From assembly GCA_964034945.1 (NCBI GenBank), contig OZ035960.1, positions 46,355,002 to 46,419,001 on the forward strand: 64,000 bases of DNA, read 5' to 3'. Both the position numbers and the translations under genes were made by a program. Positions 47,446 to 60,840 of this stretch are shown one piece after another. This stretch comes from Chrysopilus asiliformis. Taxonomy: Eukaryota > Arthropoda > Insecta > Diptera > Rhagionidae. How positions within the stretch are numbered: position 1 is the stretch's first letter; each line of letters begins with the position of its first letter. The notes under the pieces were generated by a model. That model was given only the letters and a program-made list of their open reading frames with translations. It ran no database searches and was not told the origin of the DNA.

Positions 47446-49880
47446 CATGTAAACTGTAGTTTAACATTTTTAATTAAGGGAAAGAGGCGCGGGATATTTT
47501 ATTCGTCAAGTCTAAATTCATGTTGCACAGCCGTTTACACTAGGACACAAAATTCAGAAAATTTATTCCTTAAGGACTTCCGAATTCGAATTTTTTCATA
47601 TAAATCCGTCCGAATAAATTCAAATTTTGACCACTTTTGCTTAGTGATTTTATTCTACGATAGATGAATAAAATTCGCGGAGAAATTCAAATAAAATCGC
47701 AAATGTAAACCGCGCCTAAGTTTCGTTTAAAAATTTTCCTGAACATTTTCAAACCATATACAAATCTACAGCAAATTTTTAATCATTTCAGTTTATACTC
47801 CCGTATTTTCCACTAATAAATAGAGAAATTCTTCACATTTTATTCATTTTCTCTTAAATATATTCATACAAAATACATAAAATTTGTTTTAAATCGCATG
47901 CGCGTGAGCTGTTCGTTAATAAGGAGCCTAATCACCAGGAAACATCTGCAATTTTCATTAATCAAAAATCCATTAGCTATGATAATTTGAAAACAACAGT
48001 TTGGTGTGTATGCCGACATGCAGCCTAACCATAATATTATAATTTTCATATGCAAATTCATTTTTTTTATGGCATGACAAAAAGGAGTTGCAAGTTCTTG
48101 GAAAAATAAACAAAACGATAAAAAAATCATTTAAGCAAAGTGCAATAATACTAGGCACAGATAGATATGTCTTCTTATGCCTATAAAAACATAATACTTG
48201 CAGAAAAAAAGGTAATAATACTGCAAAATTACAAAGAATCGGCGCGTATATAATTTCACACTATACGCGCATCTTGCGATGAGTTATGGCAGTTGGTCAC
48301 GCGAATTTTTCCTCTTTCACGGGAGACGAAAACTATAAGAAATGGTCTTATGCTTCTTTTCATTATTTTTCGTATTATAATTTCCTTCCTTCCCTTTCTT
48401 TATTCAAACTTCTTTTTTTTTTTAGTATTTTATTGCATTTTCACATTTTTTATCAGCAGCATAGACGGGTATTTATGTAAAAAAAAACTAAGTTTTAAGA
48501 TGCAATAAGTAAATCAATCACAGTCTATAATGTAATCGAAGGTAGACTGAATGGTAAAACGAATGGAAAGAAACTATAGGACCTATAATCGAGTCCAATG
48601 GTACATTATCGATAAACGAAAATAAAAGTTCAATAGAATTAGAACATCTGCCATATTCATGCATGAAGTTTTTCACGTCAGTGTCCTTTTTTTTCTTCTT
48701 CTTTACTCGAATTTTTTTCTTTATTTCAGGAATTTCTAACAATAGATTGGTAAGGCTCTGGGTATTGCCAAAAAAAAATATTTTTTATCCAAGTGTAATT
48801 CACCTACAACTATTTGAGTTATTGCGTATTCGGAGGTCAGGTCAGGTATATAATAAAATGTAAGAAATATTCTGATTCGAGTGAAATTACACGGAGATCA
48901 ATCGATGTATGGTGCTTGGGACGGATGTTTGTCGGTTGAAGGTTTGCATTTATCCTTAAATCGTTTTTTTTCTTTCTTCATTTCTTAGGTTTGTGTAAAT
49001 TCTGCGATGTACCTGCCGAATTGTAGGGATTCCCACACATTTTTGCTTAGATTTAATTTTTGCCTGTTTATAAATTTTGTTACGATTGCAAATCTGTTAT
49101 GTATTATTTGGGTCAGGTGGTTGACATTCAAAGCCCTTTGTCGAAGTTAATGCAGCTTTTCAAATTTTTATAATCTTCCCATATGTTTAATCTCTGTGAG
49201 AAAACTCCTTGTGTAACGACATTGTAAAGAAAAGTGTCCATATTTAAAAAAAAAAGCTTTTACCCAATGGAATTTGAAAATCACGCCTTTTCTTATTCTA
49301 ATGTATTCCACATACAGTCGCTATCATCCAATCTAAAACTGTGATAAAAAAATCAAATTTATAGCCAATCGTCTTCATTCAAGTGCTAAGCATGCACACA
49401 TCGTTCTGTAACCCTTTATTCTAACACTTGGACTAGACTTTTTTATGGTTCAGGAAATGGTAATAAAAAAAACCTATCCCTTATAAGGGGAAACGCTTAT
49501 GTAAATCACTAGAAGTGTTCTTATGTAAATTCAACCCCTTTCAATTTTTAAGTGAAAGTCGGGTGTGGTTCTCAGCAGCAGTTACATTACACGGTTTTCA
49601 AGGATTGTAAAGGATTCATGTGTGAGTTTCTCACAATTTTTAAATCACAAAATGGTGCTGCCGTGATTTATTTCAAATCCTTTTGTAGATTACGAGCTTA
49701 TCGGATATCGAATTTTCTTTTTGTTTAAATGTCACAAAAAATTAAATCGAAATTTTTTTAAGTTTAATTTTTCAAATAGTTCCTAACAATGTTTCAAGAA
49801 CTATCGTTGAGAGCTCTTATTTGTTTTGACCTGAATGTTAACTTTTTACCAACATGTTTCGCTTTTTTTTGTACTTCCAG
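47446..49880. other. End of the first intron, no recognised features
   Basis: AT-rich with long T runs. 47530-47715 shares GAATAAATTCAAATTTT and GATAGATGAATAAAATTCGC-type text with 38495-38600, suggesting an old dispersed repeat whose ends I cannot place. The intron ends at the acceptor at 49880. Confidence 0.45.
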
Positions 49881-50105
49881 AAGCAGCGGGTAGCAATAAA
49901 CTTCTATGGCATGAACCACTTTCACTGGCTATTTCACCGACCAGACACGAATCGATACATGAAGGTCGAAAGGATCGTTCTTTACGACGAAATAGCTATG
50001 ATGAAAAAAAGTGTGAAATAGAATCGGATAATATAGAAAATAATGAAGACATAAAAAGGGTTAAAATCAGTGATACATCGCCCAAGGCATCAGTTAAAAG
50101 TAATG
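49881..50105 (+). CDS. Putative second coding exon of the same host gene (charged, Ser-rich segment)
   Basis: This 225-nt open segment is flanked by a good acceptor (GTACTTCCAG, ending 49880) and a consensus donor (G|GTAAG at 50106). Both boundaries are phase 1. Joined to the exon ending at 10226 the frame stays open and reads on as ..NNDEAAGSNKLLWHEPL. The 75 residues are hydrophilic: an initial LLWHEPLSLAISPTRHES segment, a basic stretch with LRRNSYD (fits the RRxS phosphorylation consensus), then acidic/Asn-rich IESDNIENNEDIKRVKI. The composition is clearly less AT-driven than the surrounding intron. No known domain was recognised. It lies 39.7 kb from the first exon, which is long but not rare for insect developmental or neural genes. 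An exon is the best reading; the gene identity is unknown. Confidence 0.6.
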
Positions 50106-50876
50106 GTAAGATTTAAGCAAATCTTGTTGTGATATATTTTTTTTATATTTTTCGAATTATTTCAAAAGCTAGTAAGTTTTTAAGCTTTTAAAAATAACCG
50201 ATTTTTTCAAATTCATCATTCTCAAGCGTGCTTTATAATTTGTCTAAGAAATATTGAATATTTCAGGCAGTTGATAGTTTACAACTAATGGGCCGAATGA
50301 ATAAAAATCAAATCAATTCTTTAAGTTTTAAGCAATAGTAAAAGCATTTACTTTTTGCAGAAGCGAAAGTTTAAGAAAAGTGTAATAATAGTGATAATGC
50401 TTCGAAGTAAGTGCTTTAAAACTTGAAAAAAGTTTGTGAACTAACAGTTTTTTGCAATATTTTTTTTTGGTTTTTTGTGGAAATAAGACTAAAGATTTAT
50501 TCTGCTTAACGTGTGTTTATCAACCATTTTTGTGTGTTTGAAATTTTTGAAATTTTTTAATCATACATTTTAAAAGTTCTATGAAAAATTCTGTAGTTTC
50601 TTATCTTTAGTTATCTTATCTTTGGTAAAAGCATTTTCTACATTTTGTTCACTTATTGTGAGCTATTATTGTAAGCATTTCTTTAATATTAGTCCTGAAA
50701 TTTAACTTCGACATTTGCGTATTATCAAAACATAAGAGATAATAATGCGCCACAGGGGAAATTTTCTGCAAAAGCAAAATTGGCTTTTCTAAAATGCAAG
50801 ACTGCCAAACTCTAGGGCTAACACGGGCTGTAATCGGTCACATGTTATTTGAAATTTCAAAAATTAAACTTCGAAA

Positions 50877-51373
50877 TCATACTAATATATAAAAATGAGT
50901 TGATGTCTGTCTGTCTGTCTGTTCCTCTTTCACGCAAAAACGACTGAACCGATTGACTTGAAATTTGGCATGAGTGTCTGTGGTAGTTCTGGTTCCAACA
51001 TAGGCATACGGAAAAGTAGCGCGAGGGGTGGGGGGGGGGGAGTAAGGGGAGGGGGTAAAGTGATTTCGAAACTTAGTTTTTGCGCTATGTTACCCTTTCG
51101 CGGGGAAACTACTGAACCGATTGGCCTGAAATTTGGCATAGATGTTCGTCGGGGGTCCAGCCCCAACATCGACCCATTAAAAAGTAGTCAGAGATGTAGG
51201 GGGGTAAGGGGAGGGGGTAAAGTGATCTCGAAGCTTAGCTCTTCCTCTATGTTACCCTTTCGTGGGGAAACTACCGAACCGATTGGCCTGAAGTTTAGCT
51301 CCAACATAGACCATCAAAAAAAAAATTTGAATTTGAAAAAACTTCACCCGGCAACGACGGGTATGCAAGCTAG
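50877..51373 (+). mobile_element. Helitron-like non-autonomous element, copy 2, with internal duplication
   Basis: It begins A|TCATACTAATATAT and ends CTAG|T at 51370-51373. A short hairpin ACCCG-GCAACGA-CGGGT precedes the CTAG by 8 bases, as in Helitron 3' ends. Two tandem versions of a segment (GGGGTAAGGGGAGGGGGTAA ... ACCGATTGGCCTGAA) at about 51040-51140 and 51200-51300 make it longer (497 bp) than the other copies. Confidence 0.78.
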
Positions 51374-51514
51374 TTATTATTAAATTTTTATGTATCTATA
51401 TGTGGCACGAGTCGCAAAAATATTCGTTGCGTGTCGAAAGGTTTTAACGCACTTGGTGTAAAAGGTAATGGTGAAAATCGGATCAATTTTTAAAAGCTTT
51501 TGTTTAGCTTGCTT

Positions 51515-51745
51515 TTTTGTCTGTCTGTTTGTTTATTTGTCTGTCTGTTTATATGCTTGTCTGTTTTTCCGTTTGTCTGTTTGTTTGTTTGTCTGTTTGT
51601 CTGTTTGTCTGTTTGTCTGTTTGTCTGTTTGTCTGTTTGTCTGTTTGTCTGTTTGTCTGTTTGTCTGTTTGTCTGTTTGTCTGTTTGTCTGTTTGCCTGT
51701 TTGCCTGTTTGTCCGTATGTCTGTTGGTCTGTTTATTTTTTTGTC
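51515..51745 (+). repeat. (CTGTTTGT)n microsatellite
   Basis: About 230 bp of CTGTTTGT/CTGTCTGT units, almost perfect in the middle (51590-51700). Its three long open frames (51468-51826) exist only because an 8-bp repeat translates without stops in all three frames. Confidence 0.95.
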
Positions 51746-54350
51746 TGTTGGTTTGTCTATCAGATTCAGATCATGGGATCTTATTTAGATCATCCGATTG
51801 ACTTGAAATTTCGCACAAATATGTAACACCGATAGCAATACAATATTTTCACTACTTTGTCCTTGTAAGGAAAACTGAAGGTCCTGTACGGATAAAGTGA
51901 TTATCTTATTTCTCAAATTTTCCGGAAAAATCTTATGTTGGGTTTTTACGGTCGCTGAATCCGATTTTGGAGTCCGAAGAAGCCGAAAGGGACATAATGC
52001 TCCATAAAGACAAAACGATCACACTGGTGGTAGCAGAAGGGAGGGCGACGAACAAAATGTGATGTTACAGATTTTACAGAATATCTTGACTAACTGTGAA
52101 AATTTGATGTAAACTGTTGTTACAGTTCAAGAGGGGCAGAGAGAGAAAGAGATAGGGAGGAAAGGCAACTTTGGAAATGTCCTTAAAATTTGTGGAACTT
52201 TTAATGGAGAGGAGCGGGGCCCACGGTAATGTGGCGGTAGTATTAGCTCTCATAGAAAAAATAATGAAAAAAAAACTTTATTAGGGGGGATGGGAGCTCC
52301 CCTTTACCGTGACATATTTTATGGACAACCATACACTACCGTACAAGAGTAGTTGATACGAAAAAAAAACTTTAATTCAGAGTTTTTCTACAATTTTTAT
52401 AAATAGACTTTGCATTCGATTTTTCCCGCTTACTACTAAACTTCATTTTTCGCAAAAAAAAAAGTCTTTTACTAAACTTTAGTGCGGAATTTATCGCCTA
52501 CAATAAGAAAAAAATGTAAATCTAAATTTTTACAACAAACCTTTTTTCTGATTTAACAATTTGCCTGCGGGCGTTTTTAAAATTTTTTTATCTAAATAAC
52601 GTAACGCATATTACACGCATTTTATAAGAAAAACCCCATTGAAAAAAAGGTGCAATTTTTTTTTTAAGAATCCAAATTTTCGACGAAAAATCCTATGCCA
52701 TAAAAAATTGGCATTGATAGAGTTGCAGTTTTTACTTTCTTCTGAGAATAATCTAAAATGAAAACAAGGAAAATTTCATGCATATTTTTTATTTTGTAAT
52801 TACAACTGAATGGTTATGACGAGTAGCAGCTAAAGTTAACCATCAAAAATTGTCACTTTTACTGTCAACGTATCAGCAATAAAATTGATTTTGAAAACTC
52901 AGTGGGTTATATGGCTCTGATGGCCATAAAACCAAAACAAGCTGAAATGATCCTCGAATTTTTGACTTGTACTTCGTTAAAAATAATAAGACAGAAACCA
53001 AATCGTAAAAATTCCAAAAAAAACTGACTTCCAAAGAGTCGTTGTCTTAAAAAAACGCATTATCCTTGAAGGATCCGCAATAAAAAAGAAATCTTTGGAA
53101 GCACCAACTGTAAAGGTTGCAACTAGACTGTTATTGCATGGTTTAAAAAACTACCCAAATCACAGAATTTCCGAAAAAAGTGGAAAAAATCGTATCGTCT
53201 GTAATACTTTTGTAGTTGTATCTACGACTTGAACAGAATCATTAATCACACACAACGTTGCTGAAGGGCCCCGATATGTATGCCGTGCCGAGTGTTCATA
53301 AAAATCGCAAAAGGTACATATATGTGATCCCTTTGCTTGAACGAACGCAGTCAGGTAAAAAATCATTGATCCTGTAACTAGCGCGGCATTAAAATAAAAT
53401 TTTGTGCGCAACTTTGTACATTTTTAATATCTGATGAAGTCCTTAAATAAATACGAGTCGAACATAAATTGCGTAAGAGATTTATATCGTTCTGTTTCGT
53501 TTTTTCTCCTTTTTACAAAAAAATTGGCGTTTGAACGCGAACGAGTGAGCACCTTTTTTTCAAGTTTTTGAGTTTTTTAACGAACTTTTGAATGGTTTTT
53601 TTCCATCAAAATCATGTAAAAAATCGCATTTCGATAGTTTCAATGAGCATAGTTACACATAGGGGCTCAAAATAAAGAAATTTCGGAAAATCGCGAAAAA
53701 AATGAAGATCAGAAGGGATCGAAGCATTTGCTTTATTCAAAGTTTTTGAAAATATAACGGATTTTCTCACGTATTTTTTTTCTGTATTAATTTTTTGGAT
53801 TTTTGTGAAGAATTTCTTTTAGGGTTAAGTTGACTCTTTTTCAAAAAATGTTAACTGATGCGAATTTTGATGCTTTTTAATAAATTTGTGATGAGGGAAA
53901 TTTTAGACATCAGAAATGGGGTAGTTTTGTAACGTTTCATCGAGTTTTTTCTTTTTTTTTTTTGATATTTTCGGATAATATTTTTTTTTGTACTGTCACA
54001 TAATATTTTTTATCACATACGTACAGATATTTAATTTCAACAGTATTTTTTCAGTATTGAGAACCGATACTGATTTTTTTTACCTTTCAAATTCATATTT
54101 TTTTAAAGAACTTTTTATGGTTTGCTGTTGTATAAAATTGTATTAAATGGTTGTATGTTTGTGAAAAATTAGTAAAAACAAATGCAAAAAATGAAGATTC
54201 CCCAAAAAATTTCAGTTCCGAGCAAAGTTTCAGAAAACTCAACGGAAAATCGAGTCATAAATTGAACAATCTTCTAAAATTTAAAAACAATTTAAAAAAC
54301 AAATTTTCTAACAAAACTTTTTGACTAAAAATTACAAAACCCATTAATGC
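51746..54350. other. Second-intron stretch without recognised genes
   Basis: Very AT-rich with many A and T runs. It contains the reverse-oriented unit at 51850-51990. The 83-codon minus frame at 53160 is not supported by any domain. Confidence 0.5.
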
Positions 54351-54351
54351 C

Positions 54352-54556
54352 ATAGGGTTTCACGAGAAATATTCTTCAAAATTGTATATTTTGATAAAAC
54401 ATATAAAAATTGCTGTATTGCATTTGCTTTTTGAACTCAGCACACACATTTTTTTTATCACACTAGCCGTGCAGTTTCACACTGTTCCAACGCCCCACAT
54501 CTTACATTTTTATCAAAATATACAATTTTAAAGAACATTTTTCTTGAAACCCTAAA
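54352..54556. repeat. Inverted repeat with about 48-bp arms
   Basis: TAGGGTTTCACGAGAAATATTCTTCAAAATTG-type text at 54352-54403 is repeated inverted at 54507-54556 with a few mismatches, around 104 bp of unrelated sequence. The arms share CAAAATTGTATATTTTGATA. The type of element is not clear. Confidence 0.7.
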
Positions 54557-54684
54557 ACATTGGTGGGAAAACTTGTTTTGTACTTTTTGGTGTGTATAAA
54601 ATTAGATAATTTGTGTTTTAAATTGTTTTTTTATTGATTTTTTATTTTATACTTTTTAGTTTTCGAATATATTTCTTTGAAATA

Positions 54685-54995
54685 TCCTTTCGGTCTTCTT
54701 GACTTCAGAATCAGATTCAGCGACCCAAAAATCCTCAGATGAGAGTTTTCGGAAAAACTCGAGGAAAAGATAGTCATGTTGTCCTTACAGGGCGTTCAGT
54801 TGTCCTTGCCGACTTCTTAACGTCAGAATTGAATTGCCTCAAAAAGCCTCAGATAAAATTTTTTTTCCGGACTATTTGAGGAAAAGGATAACGAAATATC
54901 TTGAAACGATAACGTGACTATCCTTTCAATATATTTTGTTGTCCTTACAGATATCTTAACATCAGAATCAGTTTCAGCGACCCCAGAAACCGACA
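54685..54995. repeat. Three diverged tandem units, inverted relative to 51850-51990
   Basis: Units starting near 54690, 54808 and 54946 share CTTAACGTCAGAAT(C/T), TCAGCGACCC, AATCCTCAGAT and GAGGAAAAGATA-type text followed by GTTGTCCTTACAG. A related unit in reverse orientation lies at about 51850-51990 (GGTCGCTGAATCCGATTTTG). Together they may bound a 3-kb element, but its ends are not clear. Confidence 0.4.
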
Positions 54996-55286
54996 TTTTT
55001 CAACTCACCGTTTTCGAGAAAAGTGAGAAAAAAAAGGGGGGGGGGGGGAATACTCTCTTTCAAGAAGTTCCTATTTACAAAAAACTCCTAAAAAATGTTA
55101 CAAAAAAATCGGTTTTTCAAAATTTATAGCTTGTGAGATAGACTACTTATATTTGAATGTGCAATAAAATTTTCTTTTTATTTAAAAGAAAATTTCAAAA
55201 CTAATGATTCACCAAAGGAAATCTCGAAAAAAAATTATGAAAAATTGTTTTTCGCCTAATAAGTTATTTTTCTGAATTATATTTTT

Positions 55287-55775
55287 ATACCCGTATGGTG
55301 AAACCGAAGGGTACATTAACTTTGCCTTACCGTTTGTAACGCTAAGATCCCGTCATCACACAAAAAAATGAATTACACCAGTGTGTTTAGAATGATAAAA
55401 AAAAATTGATTTTTGCCTGTCCGTTCGTCTGTCTGTGGCGCGGATTGCAGGCGCACGGATTGAGCTAGAGACTTGAAATTTTGCGCAGATTCGTTTTTTG
55501 TAAAATGCAAAGCTATGTTCGTTAATCGGCAAAAATGGACCATTAGGGGGGGTACCCCCCATACGAACGAAAATGTTTTTTGTGAATATCTCAAAAACGG
55601 TGCATCTTATCAAAAAAGTGCAAGAATAAAAGTTATTTAGGATATGATTCTACATAAAACTCCCATACATCAAAATCCGATTGGAATAAATCTTATTGGA
55701 AAGTTTAGCTTCAAAGTGGAATTTTGGTACAACTGTTCGAATTTTGATACGAATATCACCATACGGATTTTCAAT
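55287..55775 (-). repeat. Repeat family 2, reverse copy
   Basis: It starts TATACCCGTATGGTGAAACC, has TTTGCCTTACCGTTTGTAAC, GTCCGTTCGTCTGTCTGTGG, ATTAGGGGGGGTACCCCCCA and ends near TTTGATACGAATATCACCAT. The microsatellite is short in this copy. The minus-strand frames here are repeat, not gene. Confidence 0.8.
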
Positions 55776-57780
55776 AATTGGGTTTTCAATAATGCTAAGT
55801 TTTATTATCTCCCATTCTCCTGAAAACATAAAAGTACCAGCGAGATAAAATGATTTGAAATTGGCAGCTCTAATGGTTTTTCCACAATTTTTTTTTGTTT
55901 GATTTTTTTGAGAAAGAAATTCTGAAAAATTGGAAAATTCAAATTTAGCGCACAATTATGTAAGTTTTGTGTCCGTAACTGCGAAACTGTTGGAGATTCC
56001 AATTTTGTGAGTTCAAGTGGAATAACGTTGCATTTGCCATAAAAAAATCAGTAAAAAGAAAAAAAAAATTAAACTAAGCTTTCGCAAAATATAAAAAAAT
56101 AATTTGCAATTGCATAAATAAATCTCTGGGTCACAATATTTTTAACGTGATGTCTGTTGAATATACCCAGAAATAGGCAAAATATCATCAAATCTGAGAC
56201 ACTTTGCCCCACTAACAGAAAAATAAATAAATGTGAAAGATTTTCCATGAACTAGCATTTCCATGAACTTTCGATAGCAAATAAATATTGATTTTATTTG
56301 GACTTTTCCCTCTTTATTGTTCACTGTTGCAACTCAAAAAAATATGTGTATTTTGAATATTCATGGATATGCAATCCAAATTTTCATTTTGAATATTTGC
56401 AACCCATGTACCTACATATAATTATCGATTTTGCCACTAAGGTGGTCTGTCTGTGCCCTGAACTGTATTGATTCCACATTTCGGCCTTTAACGAGGCGGA
56501 GCACCTACACGATGAATCTACCATGGCAAAAAGCAATGGAAAGAACATAAGCCGAAAGGTATTTTAAGACCAGTATACCCATAGCGTATTTTCATCTCTG
56601 GAAATCTTAACAGTTGTCGTGACATCAAAGTTTATTTACCCATTTAACTAAATTTATTGATCGCCATCATCAATCCGTAATTCGTTCGATGTATTCGCCC
56701 TAAAAGCGATAAGGGAACGCTAAACCATTGCCAAACCTTGAGAATTGCAACGTCGAATGCAAAACATTCGTATGTGATTCACAATAGCACATATGCATGC
56801 ATCTTTGCTTTGTAGACTGTTGTTGTATGAAAGGATGTGTGTTTATGGTAAAATCACGACAGACTAAAAATTGGGGGAGGCGGATTTAATTAAGTTCAAA
56901 TGTTCCAATTCACAATACGGTGGCCAACGGGCCTTCGCCTTCGCCTTGATTCAAATAAAAAGGGGGTGGAACCGCAATCGAATCTGCAATAAAAAATGGG
57001 TGACAGTTAAAAATGCACGAAACGAAAAATTGTAATAAATCACCCATATTTCGATTTCGATTTGGCTCTTTTAAAATGTATTCATCAACTTGTTTCGATA
57101 TGGTAATTAAAGCAGGTTTAAAATTGCGGTAAAAAGCATAAAACTGGCAATCATAATCCGAGGGAAAACGTTTTGTTTGGGTCTCAAGTTAACCTGCACG
57201 ACCTTCTGACCACTGGCGTTACCTGTACGTAGGGAATTCCGGAGTCACAAAAAACCTCGAGTCCTGCGGCACCCCAAACAATTTTTGCATGAATGACCAC
57301 ATTGTATAGAAATTATGGTAATTACTAATAAGGGACTCAAATGCAAAGGGGCGAAGAGATGAATTCGGACATGAATTGGACCCTTCTCAAATTTTACGTT
57401 TGCCTATACCCATTATGATATTTAGTAGATTTATTAAAATAACGATAAATTGATGCAAACAAATAGTGACGTCATTCGTTGGTTTTATTTCATTTGGCTT
57501 GAATTCATGTTCGCCTTTGCTTCACGGACCAGTGGAAATCAATTTCCTCGATTTAATTTGCTAAGGAAAACTGTTTGACCTTGGTGGACCCTATGGACAC
57601 TGTCGACATATTTGAATTCTGCCATTAATCATGTCCTTGTTTATTTGTTTGTCTATCAATATATTATGAAATGTTGAAGTCGATTCGGCCTTTCTTTTAA
57701 ATCCTTGAGATTGATATTTATTCAAATGTCGAATTCCCCACACATTTCTTTTTAATACTCTATACAATATATCATATAGA
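55776..57780. other. Second-intron stretch without recognised features
   Basis: Mixed AT-rich sequence with a slightly GC-richer part at 56430-57340. No frame or repeat family supported. Confidence 0.5.
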
Positions 57781-58760
57781 AGTATATTAGATTTAGTATA
57801 CTGTTTGTAACGCATCGAACCAATCGCCGGACACAAAAATGAATTACACCAGGGTATTAGGGATGACAAAAGATTATGAATACCGCATGTCCGTCCGTCT
57901 GTCTGTCTGTCCGTAGGTCTGTATGCCTGTCCGGCTGTCTGTCTGTCCGTCCGTAAACACCATAACTTTCGAAAGGATTGAGCTAGAGACCTGTAAATTG
58001 TATAGTTGCAATTCTCGTAAATGGCTCGGCTAAGTTCTTGAACGGGCAAAATCGGACCATTCCTTGCTCCCTCTACCATACAAAGGAAACTTGCAGTTTT
58101 TTGCAATTTTCTCGAAAACGGTGAGTCATGTTGAAAAATTTATTAAGGTAAAATGTGATTAGAATGGGATTTTACATAACTCATCCATACATCAAAATCC
58201 AATCGGACCTCTGATTACCTGCTCTCGCATACAAATGGAATACTTTTTCCTGTTTTCTCGAAAACTGTGCATCGTATCGAAAAATTTATCAGGATAAAAT
58301 ATGTTTAGAATATGATTTTATATAACTTATCTATACATCAAAATCCAGTTAGACCACTCCTTCCCCCCTCTCCAATACAAATGGAATACTTATTTTCTGT
58401 GTTTCCGAAAGCTGTGCATCCTATTGAAAAATTTATAAAGATGAAATATCTTTAGAATATGATTTTACATAACTTATCTATAAATCAAAATACAGTTGGA
58501 CCACTCCTTCCCCCCTCCCTCATTCAAATTGAATTTTTTTTCTATTTTTTCGAAAACTTCGAGTCGTATTGAAAAATTTATAAAGGTAAAATCTGTTTAT
58601 TAAGGTAAAAATGATTTTACATAAGCGTTCCATACATCAAAATCCAATCGGACCACTCCTGCCCCCTCTCCTATACAAATGTATTTTTTTAAATATACAT
58701 TTGGTCGTATTTGACGATTGGCATGTGGCAGTTGTAGCTATTTTTATATTTAATATGCGG
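57781..58760 (+). repeat. Repeat family 1, copy B with about 146-bp internal tandem units
   Basis: The copy starts AGTATATTAGATTTAGTATA, has a GTCCGTCTGTC microsatellite at 57889-57954, then GATTGAGCTAGAGACCTG. From about 58100 to 58690 a unit of roughly 146 bp repeats four times, each with CGAAAAC(T/G)GTGCATCGTATTG, AATTTATAAAGGTAAAAT, TTTTACATAACTTATC and CAATCGGACCACTCCT-type text. It ends near GACGATTGGCATGTGGCAGT. No coding content. Confidence 0.8.
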
Positions 58761-60840
58761 AATAATATAGAAAAAGTGTTTGGAATACTATTTTGCACAG
58801 CTTTTCCGTACATCATATACCAATCGGAGTCTGACTTTTGAAGCTAGAGTGACAGATTACAGCTTTAAAAGTAAGAAAAACTTTGTGGTTTTTAATTTTT
58901 TTGTCATAAAATCTGCTGTAAAAATGCAAATATCAAAATTTAATGATGAAAAAAAATACATTTAAATTTCTAGAAATATTAGATATAAAAAGGTACCGAT
59001 TTAATCAAAAATAAATCGATAAGAAAAGGATTGGTTCGCCGCATAAAAGTTAATTAAACAAAATTATTATCTTACTGCTCACATCAATACATTTTGCCTT
59101 TGCCAGAGAACAAAAGATGTTGAATATATGAAAATGCCAACCTGCTGAAATTCCCATACATACACATAACAATAAAACGCTTTACGAGTATATCTACAGA
59201 ACTTTCTCAGATACGTAAATTCACCACACAATAGACTATACTAAGAACTATAGACATAAATGCAAATAAATAAAAATCACAGACAAGACAATTTGCCATT
59301 CAACCCTTCATTTTCGCACATTTTCTTTCCCATTTATTTAATATTAATCACATCGTATACACTAAACACCACCACCATTGCTATGCCACCACCACCACCA
59401 CCACCCGCCATCAATACGTTCTGTCTGTCTCCGAGCCTTATAGAGCTGGATGACTTCAATGGGGTTTTGGTTTGATTCAATCCACCACCCTCTACAACTC
59501 TATACTGGAACGTAGTCGAAGTAATTGTCTTAGCACATAGACCGGTCTTCTTTCTACACTTTTTCTCAACTATCCGACACCACCGATGACCAGCATCCCC
59601 CAATTTCCATCCCCCTAAAAAGAAACAAGGTTTACCCTTTTCGAAAAGAAGAATCACAGCCACCAATACATACAGACAAGCTCCGAACTACAATGGAATC
59701 TCTTAACCCCAAATCCCGCTATTACCCCCCTTCCGTGGCCAAGGGACAGAAAATAAAAATACATATATTGCGAGAAAATCCTTCTCAACCCTTAAAAAGG
59801 CAAAAATTTCGTATTCGTGCAGTAAATCATAATCCAAAGAAATGAAAAACGCAGCCCCATAAAAAAAATAGAATTTTTCTCTCAAACGCGCACAACAGTG
59901 GTGTATTGTAGAGGCCACACCCACCCTCAGGATCAAAATAAAACTCACCCCTGCAGCCTCGATCCCCTCCATCTTACACACAATCACAAATACCCCTCTG
60001 TCCTTACGTACACTGCAACTGATAGTCCTGTAGGTACTTTTCATGTACGCAATCGCCTGTATTGGTATAGGAATATCCCTAAAAGTGTTCTATGCATGTG
60101 TGTGTATTTTTGTGTTAGATAGATTCCACAAATGTTTTTCAGGGATGTGTAGAAAAACCGCTTAGAAATAGTTTTCGAGTGTGTGTGTTGGGATATGCTA
60201 AACATCTCAAAAAATTGTGGAACTTAAAATACAACAACTACAACGTAGAAATTCTTTAGTTTTCACACTCCTGTTTCAAATCGTCCTCGCTTTCTATGCT
60301 CAACCTGGACTGTCAAATTGCATCCTAATCTGGTGTATATTTCGGGACGAAAGACGTTCCGCCGTACAATATCGTATCGGACCGCAAAAGGACAACGTAC
60401 GTCTTTGAAGGATACGGACCAGGGAGGAATTTTTATATTTTGAGTTATCCTTGTTATACGTAAGCAGCTAGCAATCCGTAGCACAGCTCATTGCCTCAGT
60501 TCGTGTCTCATTTCGAACGCAAAAGGATCTTTCCTAGCAAAAGGACAAGAAAAAAAATATTTTTTTCTAATATTGCGTTCACATAATATCAAAAGACGTT
60601 TAGTTCGACATCAAATTAAGATTTATTGCGCAAGAACCGTTAATATTTAACTTCTTGAATATTAATAACCTATTTAAATAAAAACTAATTAGAATTTTAA
60701 TATGTACGTGGTATAACTAGTGTTAATCTAATATCATAAATCTATAATAAAAAATTATAATATTAGCAATTTAGTGATAATTTCGTGAAAAGGAAAACCT
60801 GTGCCGAAAAGGGATTTTTCATTATCGGGAAATTTCAAAG
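58761..60840. other. End of the second intron
   Basis: AT-rich to 59250, then a GC-richer block (59260-60540) with a CCA microsatellite and open frames on both strands that disagree with each other. No gene recognised. Confidence 0.45.
59371..59407 (+). repeat. (CCA)n microsatellite
   Basis: ACCACCACC... with one interruption (ATTGCTATG). It lies in a GC-richer stretch (59260-60050) with open frames on both strands but no recognised gene. Confidence 0.8.

Noticed and set aside
51468..51826. Three overlapping frames of 94-108 codons made of Cys/Leu/Val/Phe repeats
   Set aside because: An 8-bp microsatellite translates without stops in all three frames; the protein is a by-product of the repeat.
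57591..58106. 171-codon minus-strand frame
   Set aside because: Most of it (57781 onward) is family-1 repeat and its TDRQTDG part is microsatellite; the rest has no domain or splice support.
59334..60044. Frames of 110 and 113 codons on the minus strand
   Set aside because: They lie in a GC-richer region with a CCA microsatellite, and open frames occur on both strands at once, as expected by chance.
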